From NCBI RefSeq assembly GCF_014645835.1, contig NZ_BMMM01000001.1:62001-126000 (forward strand): 64,000 bases of DNA, in the 5' to 3' direction. This document shows, in pieces, positions 8,298 through 17,428 of the stretch. Positions within the stretch are counted from its first letter, which is position 1, and each line of letters starts with the position of its first letter. The stretch comes from Streptomyces albiflavescens (GTDB lineage: Bacteria; Actinomycetota; Actinomycetes; Streptomycetales; Streptomycetaceae). The notes beneath the pieces are model-generated. The model saw only the letters and a program-made list of their open reading frames with translations. It was not told the DNA's origin and did not search any database. The translations under genes were made by a program, and so were the position numbers.

Positions 8298-10727
8298 ATG
8301 CGCACCCGCCTGAGACGCTTCGTCGTCATGGCCGTGGCCCTGCTCACCGCCACGGCTTCGCTGCCCGCCGCCGCGGCCCAGCGACAGGGCCGTCAGGAAC
8401 ATCCCTCGCACGGCGGCCTGTCGGCCGTGATCCGCTACACCGAGTACGGCATCCCGCACATCGTCGCGAAGGACTACGCGAACCTCGGCTTCGGCACCGG
8501 CTGGGCGCAGGCCAACGACCAGGTGTGCACCCTCGCCGACGGCTTCGTGACCGTGCGCGGCGAGCGGTCCCGCTTCTTCGGGCCCGACGCGGCACCCGAC
8601 GGCTCGCTGTCCTCGGCGGCAAAGAACCTCTCCAGCGACCTGTACTTCCGCGGGGTGCGGGAGACGGGCACGGTGGAGAAACTGCTGGCCGAGCCCGCAC
8701 CGCTGGGGCCGAGCCGCCAGGTCAAGGACCTGATGCGCGGCTGGGCGGCCGGCTACAACGCCTGGCTCGCCCGGAACCGGATCACGGACCCCGCATGCCA
8801 GGGCGCCGCCTGGGTCCGCCCGGTCACCGCCATGGACGTGGCCGCACGCAACTTCGCGCTGGCCGGCCTCGGGGGCCAGGGCCGCGCGGTCGACGGCATC
8901 ACGGCCGCACAGGCGCCGACGACGTCCACTGTCACGAGTACACCCGGCAAGCAGAGCACCGCCGCCCCCGACGCGAAGCAGACCGCCGAAGCCGCGCGGG
9001 AACTCTTCGACACCGCGGACATGGGATCCAACGCGGTCGCCTTCAGCGGTGCCACGACGGAGAACGGCCGCGGCCTGCTCCTCGGCAATCCGCACTACCC
9101 CTGGCAGGGCGGCCGCCGCTTCTGGCAGATGCAGCAGACCATCCCCGGTGAGCTGAACGTGGCGGGCGGTGCGCTGCTCGGCTCTGCGACGATATCCATC
9201 GGGCACAACGCGCACGTGGCATGGAGCCACACCGTCGCGACGGGCGTCACGCTCAACCTCCATCAGCTGACGCTCGATCCGGCCGATCCGACGACGTATC
9301 TGGTGAACGGCACGCCGGAGCGCATGACCAAGCGGACCGTGACCGTCGATGTGAAGGACGGCACGCCGGTGACGCGCACCCAGTGGTGGACCCGGTACGG
9401 CCCGGTTGTCACCTCACTGGGCACGCAACTGCCGCTCCCCTGGACCGCCACGACGGCGTACGCGCTGAACGACCCGAACGCGGCCAACCTCCGCGCCTCC
9501 GACACCGCGCTCGGCTTCAGCAAGGCCCACAGCACGGCCGACGTCCTCACGGCCCTCCGGCACACCCAGGGGCTGCCGTGGGTGAACACGATCGCCGCCG
9601 ATTCGGGCGGCCACTCGCTGTTCACCCAATCGCAGGTACTCCCGCGCATCACGGACGAGTTGGCGCAGCGCTGCTCGACGTCGCTGGGCAAGGTCACCTA
9701 TCCGTCGGCGGGTGTGGCGATCCTCGACGGCTCGCGCGGGGACTGCGCGCTGGGCAGCGACCCGGACGCCGTACAGCCGGGGATCTTCGGGCCCGCGAAG
9801 ATGCCGGTGCTCACGGACGCGCCGTACGCGGAGAATTCCAACGACAGTGCCTGGCTGGCCAATGCGGACCGGCCACTGACCGGGTACGAGCGGGTCTTCG
9901 GCACGATCGGCACGCAGCGCTCGACGCGCACGCGCGGCGCGGTCGAGGACGTCACGGCGATGGCCGCGAAGGGGCGTCTGACGGTACGGGACCTTCAGGC
10001 GCAGCAGTTCGCGAACCGGGTGCCCGCGGGTGATCTCGTGGCGGACGACGCGGCGCGTGCGTGTGCCGCACTGCCGGGCGGCACCGCAACGGGCAGTGGC
10101 GGCAAGGCCGTTGATGTGACCGAGGCCTGCGCTGTGTTGGGGTCGTGGGACCACACCATGAACATCGACAGCCGGGGCGCGCTGCTCTTCGACCGGTTCT
10201 GGCGGAAGCTGACGGCCGCGGTGCCGGCCGCGCAGCTGTGGAAGGTCCCGTTCTCGGCGGCGGACCCGGTCCGTACCCCGAACACGCTCAACAGCGATGC
10301 GCCGGGCTTCACCACGGCCCTCGCGGACACGGTGACCGAGTTGCGTACGGCGGGCATCGCGCTGGACGCGCGGCTCGGCGCGAACCAGTTCGTCGTGCGC
10401 GGTGAGCAGCGCATTCCCGTGCCGGGTGGCACGGAGTCACTCGGCGTGTGGAACAAGGTCGAGCCGGTGTGGAACCCGGCGGCCGGTGGATACACCGAGG
10501 TCACCACCGGGTCGTCGTACATCCAGGCAGTCGGCTGGGACGGCAGCCGCTGCCCGGTCGCCCGCACCCTCCTGACGTATTCCCAGTCGTCGAACCCGAA
10601 CTCGCCGCACTACAGCGACCAGACGCGGCTGTTCTCGGGCGAGCGGTGGGTGACGTCGCGGTTCTGCGAGAAGGACATCCTGTCCTCGCCGGGGCTGCGG
10701 GTGATCCGGGTCGGCGACCACCGCTGA
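8298..10727 (+). CDS. Secreted penicillin-acylase-family (Ntn) acylase
   Basis: An 809-residue precursor. A signal peptide (MRTRLRRFVVMAVALLTATA...PAAAAQ) is followed by an alpha subunit with IRYTEYGIPHIVAKDYANLG and GTGWAQANDQVC. After a linker comes the beta-subunit start in DMGSNAVAFSG, with the nucleophile Ser244, then NPHYPWQGGRRFWQMQQTIPG. The family is made as one chain, cut autocatalytically before that serine, and hydrolyses amide bonds. This subgroup includes aculeacin A acylase and the Streptomyces acyl-homoserine-lactone acylase AhlM, so the substrate may be a lipopeptide or signal. The ATG at 8298 follows TTGGGAGG; upstream in-frame codons are ignored because the signal peptide starts here. 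Confidence 0.9.
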   Translation: MRTRLRRFVVMAVALLTATASLPAAAAQRQGRQEHPSHGGLSAVIRYTEYGIPHIVAKDYANLGFGTGWAQANDQVCTLADGFVTVRGERSRFFGPDAAPDGSLSSAAKNLSSDLYFRGVRETGTVEKLLAEPAPLGPSRQVKDLMRGWAAGYNAWLARNRITDPACQGAAWVRPVTAMDVAARNFALAGLGGQGRAVDGITAAQAPTTSTVTSTPGKQSTAAPDAKQTAEAARELFDTADMGSNAVAFSGATTENGRGLLLGNPHYPWQGGRRFWQMQQTIPGELNVAGGALLGSATISIGHNAHVAWSHTVATGVTLNLHQLTLDPADPTTYLVNGTPERMTKRTVTVDVKDGTPVTRTQWWTRYGPVVTSLGTQLPLPWTATTAYALNDPNAANLRASDTALGFSKAHSTADVLTALRHTQGLPWVNTIAADSGGHSLFTQSQVLPRITDELAQRCSTSLGKVTYPSAGVAILDGSRGDCALGSDPDAVQPGIFGPAKMPVLTDAPYAENSNDSAWLANADRPLTGYERVFGTIGTQRSTRTRGAVEDVTAMAAKGRLTVRDLQAQQFANRVPAGDLVADDAARACAALPGGTATGSGGKAVDVTEACAVLGSWDHTMNIDSRGALLFDRFWRKLTAAVPAAQLWKVPFSAADPVRTPNTLNSDAPGFTTALADTVTELRTAGIALDARLGANQFVVRGEQRIPVPGGTESLGVWNKVEPVWNPAAGGYTEVTTGSSYIQAVGWDGSRCPVARTLLTYSQSSNPNSPHYSDQTRLFSGERWVTSRFCEKDILSSPGLRVIRVGDHR

Positions 10728-10732
10728 CCACA

Positions 10733-10762
10733 GGGGGCGCGGCGTACGGACGCCGCGCCCCC
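10733..10762. terminator. Bidirectional terminator between acylase and ECF41 genes
   Basis: GGGGGCGCGGCGT (10733-10745), loop ACGG, ACGCCGCGCCCCC (10750-10762): a perfect 13-bp stem between two converging genes, starting 6 nt after one stop and ending 5 nt from the other. Confidence 0.9.
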
Positions 10763-10767
10763 ACGCG

Positions 10768-11649
10768 TCACAGCGCCATGTGCCCCAGCTTGTCGGGGTT
10801 GAGCACCGCGTAGACGCCGTCGATGCGCCCCTCGCGCACGGAGACGGTGACGACCTGCTCGACACCGTCGACCGTCAGCGCCAGCGCGGGCGCCCCGTTC
10901 GCGTCCACGACGCGTGCCGCGCCGAACGGATAGCGGGCGACCAGACCGGCCATGAACGCGATCACGTGCTCGCGCCCCTCGATCGGGCGCAGCGCCGCCC
11001 TGACCTTGCCGCCACCGTCGTTCCACGCGACCACGTCCTCGGTCAGGAGGTCGGTCAGGCCGGCGAGGTCACCGCCCTGCGCGGCGTCCAGGAAGCGGAT
11101 GAGCAGTTCGGCGTGTTCGGAGTCGGAGAGGGTGAACTTGTCGCGCCCGGAGGCGAGATGACGGCCCGCGCGGTGGTGCATCTGGCGACAGTTGGCGGGT
11201 GTCGTGTCGAGGACGCGCGCGATCTCGTCGTACGGCAGCTCGAAGGCCTCCCGCAGGACGAACACGGCGCGCTCCGGCGGCGACAGACGCTCCATCAGAT
11301 GCACGGTCGCATAGGCCACGGTGTCGCGCAGCTCGGCCGTGTCGAGCGGGCCGAGCGCCTCCGTCGCGACGGGCTCCGGGAGCCACGGCCCGGTGTACGC
11401 CTCCCGGGTCACGCGGGCCGAGCGCAGCTGGTCCAGGGCGAGCCGGGAGACGATGGTGATGAGAAAGGCGCGCGGCTCGCGGATGTCCGCCCGGTCGGTG
11501 CTCGTCCAGCGGAGGTAGGCGTCCTGGACGACGTCCTCGGCGTCCCACATGCTGCCGAGCAGCCGGTAGGCGAGGCCGAGCAGCAGCGGGCGGTACGCCT
11601 CGAACCGCTCGGTCGCCGCAGCTTCGCCCGCCGTCTCGGAAGTCTCCAA
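10768..11649 (-). CDS. ECF41-type RNA polymerase sigma factor (SigJ-like)
   Basis: A 293-residue extracytoplasmic-function sigma factor. Region 2 has LLGLAYRLLGSMWDAEDVVQ and region 4 has LSPPERAVFVLREAFELPYD with a helix-turn-helix. The linker carries the ECF41 hallmark WLPEP. A C-terminal SnoaL-like domain (about residues 185-293) ends with NPDKL, a motif that in ECF41 contacts the core and modulates activity. In place of a separate anti-sigma factor, this fused domain controls the sigma. It starts at TTG (11649) with AAGGA upstream. The epimerase behind it matches the known ECF41 neighbourhood (carboxymuconolactone decarboxylase, oxidoreductase or epimerase), a likely target. Confidence 0.93.
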   Translation of the reverse strand: METSETAGEAAATERFEAYRPLLLGLAYRLLGSMWDAEDVVQDAYLRWTSTDRADIREPRAFLITIVSRLALDQLRSARVTREAYTGPWLPEPVATEALGPLDTAELRDTVAYATVHLMERLSPPERAVFVLREAFELPYDEIARVLDTTPANCRQMHHRAGRHLASGRDKFTLSDSEHAELLIRFLDAAQGGDLAGLTDLLTEDVVAWNDGGGKVRAALRPIEGREHVIAFMAGLVARYPFGAARVVDANGAPALALTVDGVEQVVTVSVREGRIDGVYAVLNPDKLGHMAL

Positions 11650-11679
11650 CTCACGTTCCTTTCCTCCTGGTTGTACGCC

Positions 11680-12600
11680 TTACCGGGGGGTCGTCGCGCC
11701 ATTCAACTCGGCCGCGAATCCCTCGCGCCAGGAGGCGTACCGGGGCCGCCAGTCGAGGGTGAGCACGGCGCGGGCGTTGTCGGCTCCGCGCAGTCCGTTC
11801 ATGAACGCCACCCCCCAGCCGCCGACGGCGAGCCGTGCGAGCGCCGCCGGCGCCTTCTTGGGCTGCGGGGCGCCGATCACGCGGGCCAGCTCGGGCAGCC
11901 ACTCGCGCAGCGGCGCCGGGTGGTCGTCGACGATGTTCAACGGGCGGCTCGCGGGCTTGTCGAGCGCGGCGATCACCGCGGTGGCCGCGTCATGGGTGTG
12001 CGTGAAGGAAAACACCGAGTGTCCGCCGCCGACCAACGGGACCTTCCCCGCCCCGACCTGCCGCATGAAGGAGCCGTCGGGGGCGTAGATCGTGCCGGGC
12101 CCGTAGAGGTGCCCGAAGCGCAGGACCGTGCCGCCGGCGTCGGCGGTGCGCAGTTCCAGCTCCTTGAGCGCCTCGAGCACCGGCACGAACTGCTTCGGCG
12201 GACGCTGCCACAGCGGGGCGTCCTCGTCCGCCGCGCCCTGACCGGCCGGGTCGTAGGCATACGCGAGTCCCTGCGCGACGAACTTCTCGACCCCGGCGTC
12301 GTGTGCGGCCTCGTAGAGATTGCGGGTGCCCTCGGTGCGCAGCCGGTTGGTCAGGGCGAAGTCGCGGGCCAGGTGGCGCGGGTCGATGGCGGCCGGGATG
12401 GCGGTGAGCATGTTGACCACCGCGTCGGGGGCCGCCTCGCGGACGGCCCGGTGCAGGGCAGAGCGGTCGAGGGCGTCGGCGGCGACGGTGCCGTCACCCG
12501 GCGTACGCGACAGGGCTACTACGTCATGGCCGACCGAGGTGAGCAGCGGGACGAGCGCCCGCCCGATGACTCCGGTGGCTCCGGCGACGAGTACACGCAT
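11680..12600 (-). CDS. NAD(P)-dependent epimerase/dehydratase (ECF41 partner)
   Basis: A 306-residue short-chain-type protein with an N-terminal Rossmann motif MRVLVAGATGVIGRALVPLL (GxxGxxG). It continues as an extended SDR, with FVAQGLAYAYDPAG and RFGHLYGPGTIYAPDGS, where a Tyr-containing active-site segment is expected. The substrate is unknown. AGGAG precedes the ATG at 12600. It lies 30 nt upstream of the sigma factor gene in the same direction. Proteins of this class are recurrent ECF41 neighbours and known targets in other actinobacteria. Confidence 0.87.
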   Translation of the reverse strand: MRVLVAGATGVIGRALVPLLTSVGHDVVALSRTPGDGTVAADALDRSALHRAVREAAPDAVVNMLTAIPAAIDPRHLARDFALTNRLRTEGTRNLYEAAHDAGVEKFVAQGLAYAYDPAGQGAADEDAPLWQRPPKQFVPVLEALKELELRTADAGGTVLRFGHLYGPGTIYAPDGSFMRQVGAGKVPLVGGGHSVFSFTHTHDAATAVIAALDKPASRPLNIVDDHPAPLREWLPELARVIGAPQPKKAPAALARLAVGGWGVAFMNGLRGADNARAVLTLDWRPRYASWREGFAAELNGATTPR

Positions 12601-12738
12601 GGCAATCCATCTCCTGATGTCGGGCCCCCGGGCAGTCCGGTGAACGGCTCCCGGGGGCGTTTCGGCATCAGGACGGGCGAGTGCGCCTTGGTGTGACAGG
12701 TCGCGAATGTGACCTGCGCCACAACAGTGGAGCCTGTG

Positions 12739-14289
12739 TCACACCGCCCGTGAGCGGCCCTCCCAGTACGGATCCCGCAGCCGCCGCTTGTACAGCTTCC
12801 CGTTCGGATCACGCGGCATGGCCTCGATGAAGTCGACACTCTTGGGACGTTTGTACCCGGCGAGCTGCCGCTCGCAATGGTCCAGGACCGCGGCGGCGAG
12901 GGCCGGGCCCGGCTCATGGCCGGGGGCGGGCTCGACGACGGCCTTGACCTCCTCGCCCCAGTCGTCGTGCGGGATACCGAAGGCGGCCGCGTCCGCGACG
13001 GCGGGGTGGGAGAGCAGCGCGGCCTCGATCTCGGCCGGGTAGATGTTGACTCCACCCGAGATGATCATGTCGATCTTGCGGTCACGGAGGAAGAGATAGC
13101 CGTCCTCGTCGAGGTAGCCGAGGTCTCCTACGGTGAAGAAGTCGCCGATGCGGTTCTTCTTCGTCTTGGTCTCGTCCTTGTGGTACGAGAATCCGCCGGT
13201 GCTCATCTTCATGTAGACGGTGCCGAGTTCACCGGGCGGCAGTCGGTTGCCGTCGTCGTCGAAGACGGCGAGTTCGCTGATGGGCCACGCCTTGCCGACC
13301 GTGCCGGGCTTCTTCAGCCAGTCCTCGGCGGTCGCGAAGGCGCCACCGCCCTCACTGGCCGCGTAGTACTCCTCGACACTGTGGCCCCACCACTCGATCA
13401 TGGCTCGTTTCACATGGTCCGGGCACGGGGCGGCGCCATGGATGGCGTGCCGCATGGACGACACGTCATAGCGCGCCCGCACCTCGTCGGGAAGCGCCAG
13501 CAGACGGTGGAACTGGGTCGGGACCATATGGGTGTGCGTGCACTTGCGGGCGTCGATGACACGGAGCATCTCCTCGGGCGTCCACTTGTCCATCAGCACA
13601 AGACGATGACCGATGTGCAGGGACGCGCCGGCGAATTGCAGCACCGCGGTGTGGTAGAGCGGCGAGCAGACCAGGTGCACGTTGTCGCCGTAGGGCTTGA
13701 TGCCGAAGATGCCCAGGAAGCCGCCGAGGTACGACTCCTCGGGGAGTTTGCCGGGCAGTGGGCGCCGGATGCCGCGGGGGCGCCCCGTGGTGCCCGAGGT
13801 GTAGTTCATGACCCAGCCGAGGGTGCGGTCCGTCGGCGCCGACTCGGGCTGTCCGTCGAGGAGTTCGACGTACGGCCGGAAGCCCTCGACCGAACCGACC
13901 GCGTAGCGATGCGTGGCCGGGACCTTCGCCTCGTCCGCGGCGTGCCGGGCGGCGTCCGCGAACCGCTCGTGGGCGATGAGCACCTTCGCACCCGAGTCGG
14001 AGACGATCCAGGCGATCTCGGGGCCGACGAGGTGGTGGTTGACGGGGACGAGATAGAAGCCGGCCTGCGAGGCCGCGAGGTAGGCGACGAAGAACTCGAC
14101 GCCATTGGGCAGGACGACCGCGAAGGCGTCGCCGCGTTCGAGGCCCGCGGCGCGCAGCCCGTGGACGAGTCGGTTGGCCGCGGCGTGCAGCCGTCCCGCT
14201 GTCCATTCCTCTCCGCGCGGCGTGACGAGGGCGATGCGCCCGGGGTCGGCGGCGGCCTGGGCCCAAAAACCGTTCGGCGGCGTGCTCAC
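12739..14289 (-). CDS. Acyl-CoA synthetase (AMP-binding)
   Basis: A 516-residue ANL ligase. P-loop MNYTSGTTGRPRGIRRPLPG, adenylation motif EEYYAASEGGGAF, FFTVGDLGYLDEDGYLFL, RKIDMIISGGVNIYPAEIE, and the C-terminal lysine in MPRDPNGKLYKRRLRD. It is most like the fatty acyl-CoA synthetases of actinobacterial lipid and sterol catabolism. The GTG at 14289 is chosen over longer in-frame starts because it lies 4 nt inside the previous gene's end (GTGA overlap), after GGAAGGAG. This coupling ties it to the nitronate monooxygenase gene upstream. Confidence 0.9.
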   Translation of the reverse strand: MSTPPNGFWAQAAADPGRIALVTPRGEEWTAGRLHAAANRLVHGLRAAGLERGDAFAVVLPNGVEFFVAYLAASQAGFYLVPVNHHLVGPEIAWIVSDSGAKVLIAHERFADAARHAADEAKVPATHRYAVGSVEGFRPYVELLDGQPESAPTDRTLGWVMNYTSGTTGRPRGIRRPLPGKLPEESYLGGFLGIFGIKPYGDNVHLVCSPLYHTAVLQFAGASLHIGHRLVLMDKWTPEEMLRVIDARKCTHTHMVPTQFHRLLALPDEVRARYDVSSMRHAIHGAAPCPDHVKRAMIEWWGHSVEEYYAASEGGGAFATAEDWLKKPGTVGKAWPISELAVFDDDGNRLPPGELGTVYMKMSTGGFSYHKDETKTKKNRIGDFFTVGDLGYLDEDGYLFLRDRKIDMIISGGVNIYPAEIEAALLSHPAVADAAAFGIPHDDWGEEVKAVVEPAPGHEPGPALAAAVLDHCERQLAGYKRPKSVDFIEAMPRDPNGKLYKRRLRDPYWEGRSRAV

Positions 14290-15398
14290 GACTGGGCGCT
14301 CCTTCCGGCAATGCGGTCGATGCGATCGACGGCCTGCTCGAAGCCCCGTGTCAGGTCGTCGAAGACGGCCTGGACGCTGCGTTCGCTGTTCATCCGGCCG
14401 ACGATCTGTCCGACGGGCGTGCCGAGCAGTGGCTCCACCTCGTACTTCTGGATGCGCGAGACCGCCTCGGCCACGAGCAGCCCCTGGAGCGGCATGGGGA
14501 GCGTGCCGGGGCCGTTCGGGTCGTCCCAGGCGTCGGTCCACTCGGTGCGCAGCTGGCGCGCCGGCTTACCGGTCAGGGCGCGGGAGCGGACCGTGTCGCC
14601 GGAGCCGGCTGCGAGCAGTTTCCGGGTCACGGCGCGCGAGTGCATCTCGGCCTCGGTGACGGTCAACCACACGGAGCCCAGCCACACGCCTTGGGCGCCG
14701 AGGCTGAGCGCGGCGGCCACCTGCTGTCCGCTGCCGATGCCACCGGCCGCCAGCACGGGCAACGGGTCGACGGCGTCCACGACTTCGGGCGTGAGCACCA
14801 TCGAGGCGATCTCGCCCGTGTGCCCGCCCGCCTCGTACCCCTGGGCGACGACGATGTCGATGCCGGCCTCGGCGTGCTTGCGCGCGTGCCGGGCGCTGCC
14901 CGCGAGCGCGGCGACCAGGACGCCTTTGTCATGGGCGCGCTCGACCACGTCGACGGGTGGTGAGCCCAGCGCGTTGGCGAGCAGTTTGATCGGATAGTCG
15001 AAGGCGACGTCGAGCTGGGTGCGGGCGACCTGCTCCATCCACCCCGTGATGCGCCACCCCGACGCTTCGCCCTCGGCGAGTTCGGGCACGCCGTATTTCG
15101 CGAGGGTGTCCTTGACGTACTGCCGGTGCCCCTCGGGGATCATCGCCTCGACATCGGCCTCGCTGACGCCCTCGACCTTCTTGGCGGGCATCACGACGTC
15201 CAGTCCGTAGGGCCTGCCGTCGACGTTCGCCTCGATCCAGTCGAGGTCGCGTTTGAGGTCGTCGGGTGCGGTGTAGCGGACCGCGCCGAGCACACCGAAT
15301 CCGCCCGCGCGGCTGATGGCCGCGGCGACGGCGGGAAACGGCGTGAAGCCGAAGATGGCGTGCTCGACTCCCAGTTTCTTGCTCAGCTCCGTCTGCAT
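14286..15398 (-). CDS. Nitronate monooxygenase-family FMN enzyme
   Basis: A 370-residue TIM-barrel flavoprotein. FGFTPFPAVAAAISRAGGFG at the N-terminus, VAQGYEAGGHTGEIASMVL (catalytic-region His) near 185, and phosphate-binding VLAAGGIGSGQQVAAALSLG with QGVWLGSVWL follow. The family (2-nitropropane dioxygenase) oxidises nitronates, but many actinobacterial members near lipid genes have unknown or enoyl-reductase-like roles. Translational overlap with the downstream acyl-CoA synthetase suggests a shared acid or acyl-CoA substrate, an inference. The ribosome binding site of the ATG at 15398 is weak. Confidence 0.88.
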   Translation of the reverse strand: MQTELSKKLGVEHAIFGFTPFPAVAAAISRAGGFGVLGAVRYTAPDDLKRDLDWIEANVDGRPYGLDVVMPAKKVEGVSEADVEAMIPEGHRQYVKDTLAKYGVPELAEGEASGWRITGWMEQVARTQLDVAFDYPIKLLANALGSPPVDVVERAHDKGVLVAALAGSARHARKHAEAGIDIVVAQGYEAGGHTGEIASMVLTPEVVDAVDPLPVLAAGGIGSGQQVAAALSLGAQGVWLGSVWLTVTEAEMHSRAVTRKLLAAGSGDTVRSRALTGKPARQLRTEWTDAWDDPNGPGTLPMPLQGLLVAEAVSRIQKYEVEPLLGTPVGQIVGRMNSERSVQAVFDDLTRGFEQAVDRIDRIAGRSAQS

Positions 15399-15569
15399 GG
15401 CCGCAGGATGCCGCAGTCCTCCGGACGAGGGAAGGGGTTTTCTGATGCTCCGTCAGATTCCTTCAAGCCATCCAGGGAGTCTTGACACACCCACGCCTGA
15501 CAGGAAAGTTTCACTCCGCAAGGCGAACCGGGAAAGATACTTTCAGGCGGCGCGGCGGGAGGCCTCTCG

Positions 15570-17354
15570 ATGACCGAAGGTGCGAAGGACAGAGCATGCG
15601 ACGGGCTGACCCGTCGTCAACTGGGCCGAAGAGTACTGGCCGTGGGCGGAGCCCTGGCCGTCGCGCCTTTCCCGGCAGGACCGGCGGCGGCCTCGGACGC
15701 GTCCGGTCGCCCGACACTGTGTCACGGTACGGCCGAGCGCGCGGGTCTGCTGCCGGAGCACCTGCGCCAACTGGTCACCGACGCGGAGGCGTTCCTCGGC
15801 CCCTCCCCCAAGCACCCCTGGTACGCGAGCGCCGTGCTCCTTGCCGGACGCGGCGGGACCGTGGCCCTGCATCAGCCGATCGGCATGGCGGTGCGCTACT
15901 CGGCGTACGACGAGAAGACGGACACCGGCGTCGAGTTCCCGGCCGATCAGCAGATCGCGGCCGCCGGGGACACGGTCTACGACCTCGCCTCCGTCTCGAA
16001 GCTGTTCACCTCGATCCTCGCCGTGCAGCAGATGGAGCGCGGCGCCCTGGAACTGGAGGCGACGGTCGCCTCGTACCTCCCGGAGTTCGCCGGCGGCGGC
16101 AAGCAGGACATCACGATCCGCCAACTCCTCACCCACACCTCGGGATTCCGCGCCTGGATCCCTCTCTACAACGCGCCGACCCGCGAGGGAAAACTCCAGC
16201 TCATCTGGGACGAGGCACCGCTCAACCCGCCGGGCACCAAGTACCTCTACTCGGACCTGAATCTCATCTCGCTCCAGCTGGTGCTCGAGAAGATCAGCGG
16301 CCGCAGCCTCGACGCACTCCTCCACGACGAGATCACCGCCCCGCTCGGCATGCACCGCACCCGCTACAACCCGCCCGCCTCGTGGAAACCGAAGATCGCG
16401 GCCACCGAGGACGCCCGGCTGCCCTGGTCGGGCCTGAACCGCGGGCTCGTGTGGGGCGAGGTGCACGACGAGAACGCGTACTCCCTGGGTGGGGTGGCGG
16501 GTCATGCGGGCGTCTTCTCCTGCGCGTGGGACCTCGCGATCCTCGGCCGTACGCTGCTGAACGGCGGCACGTACGGCAAGGCGCGCATCCTGAAGCCGGA
16601 GACGGTGGACCTGATGTTCACCGACTTCAACACCGCCTTCCCCGGCGACGAGCACGGCCTCGGCTTCGAGCTCTACCAGCACTGGTACATGGGCGCGATG
16701 GCCACGCCGCGCACCGCGGGCCACACCGGCTTCACCGGCACCTCGCTCGTCCTCGACCCGACGACCGACTCCTTCCTGATCGTCCTCGGCAACTCCGTCC
16801 ATCCGGTGCGCGGTTGGCGATCCGGTTCCGCTCCCCGGGTCGCCGCCGCGAACAACCTGGCGCGCGCCGTACCGGTGCGCCCCGCGCGCGGCCGCACGTC
16901 CTGGTTCTCCGGAATGGCGAGCGCGGCAACGGCGACACTGACGCTGCCCGTGCTCGACACCACGGCGGGCCCCGCGCGCATGGACTGCGCCCTGTGGTGG
17001 GACACCGAACCCCAGTCGGACCCGCTCTTCCTGGAGGCCTCGGCCGACGACGCGACGACCTGGCAGCCGGTCCCGTTCAGGACGGTACTGCCGGGCGAGG
17101 ACCCGCAGGAGCATCCGGCCGGTACGGCCACCGGCTGGTCGGGGCGGGTGTGGCACCGGCTCACCGCGGACCTGCCCCGGGCGCAGCGGCTCGCGCTGCG
17201 CTGGCGGTACACGACCGATCGGCTGTACGTCGGCCGTGGCGCGTACGTCGACGGGCTGCGGGTCGAGGCCGGGGACCGGGTCGCCTTCGACGAGGCACGC
17301 CCTGCTGACGCCGCGCGGATCGAGGCGGTGGGTTGGGTGGCATCCCGGGACTGA
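15570..17354 (+). CDS. Exported serine hydrolase (class C beta-lactamase fold)
   Basis: A 594-residue protein. A twin-arginine-like signal (LTRRQLGRRVLAVGGALAVA...GPAAA) leads into a beta-lactamase/esterase domain with the SxxK motif in DLASVSKLFTSI (about residue 145), YSDLN at about 225 (Tyr-x-Asn-like box) and GHTGFTG near 390 in the position of the third motif. About 150 extra residues at the C-terminus resemble a beta-sandwich; I do not recognise them. Such proteins are DD-peptidases, esterases or beta-lactamases, and sequence alone does not decide. It is divergent from the nitronate monooxygenase gene. Confidence 0.85.
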   Translation: MTEGAKDRACDGLTRRQLGRRVLAVGGALAVAPFPAGPAAASDASGRPTLCHGTAERAGLLPEHLRQLVTDAEAFLGPSPKHPWYASAVLLAGRGGTVALHQPIGMAVRYSAYDEKTDTGVEFPADQQIAAAGDTVYDLASVSKLFTSILAVQQMERGALELEATVASYLPEFAGGGKQDITIRQLLTHTSGFRAWIPLYNAPTREGKLQLIWDEAPLNPPGTKYLYSDLNLISLQLVLEKISGRSLDALLHDEITAPLGMHRTRYNPPASWKPKIAATEDARLPWSGLNRGLVWGEVHDENAYSLGGVAGHAGVFSCAWDLAILGRTLLNGGTYGKARILKPETVDLMFTDFNTAFPGDEHGLGFELYQHWYMGAMATPRTAGHTGFTGTSLVLDPTTDSFLIVLGNSVHPVRGWRSGSAPRVAAANNLARAVPVRPARGRTSWFSGMASAATATLTLPVLDTTAGPARMDCALWWDTEPQSDPLFLEASADDATTWQPVPFRTVLPGEDPQEHPAGTATGWSGRVWHRLTADLPRAQRLALRWRYTTDRLYVGRGAYVDGLRVEAGDRVAFDEARPADAARIEAVGWVASRD

Positions 17355-17397
17355 AGGCGAGCGGCCGCACAGCGAGGTCGAGAGCGGCCCGGTCTCT

Positions 17398-17428
17398 TGA
17401 TCACGAGCGTGGTCAACGCCCGTGATCA
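17398..17428. terminator. Hairpin between converging genes
   Basis: TGATCACG (17398-17405) pairs with CGTGATCA (17421-17428), an 8-bp perfect stem ending next to the stop codon of the convergent oxidoreductase gene. It probably serves both directions. Confidence 0.6.

Noticed and set aside
10780..12696. 638-codon open frame on the plus strand across the sigma factor and epimerase genes
   Set aside because: It is antisense to two recognised genes and its composition follows from their GC bias.
12739..14541. Longer N-terminus for the acyl-CoA synthetase (600 residues)
   Set aside because: The extra 84 residues are an out-of-frame reading of the upstream monooxygenase gene. The GTGA overlap start fits better.
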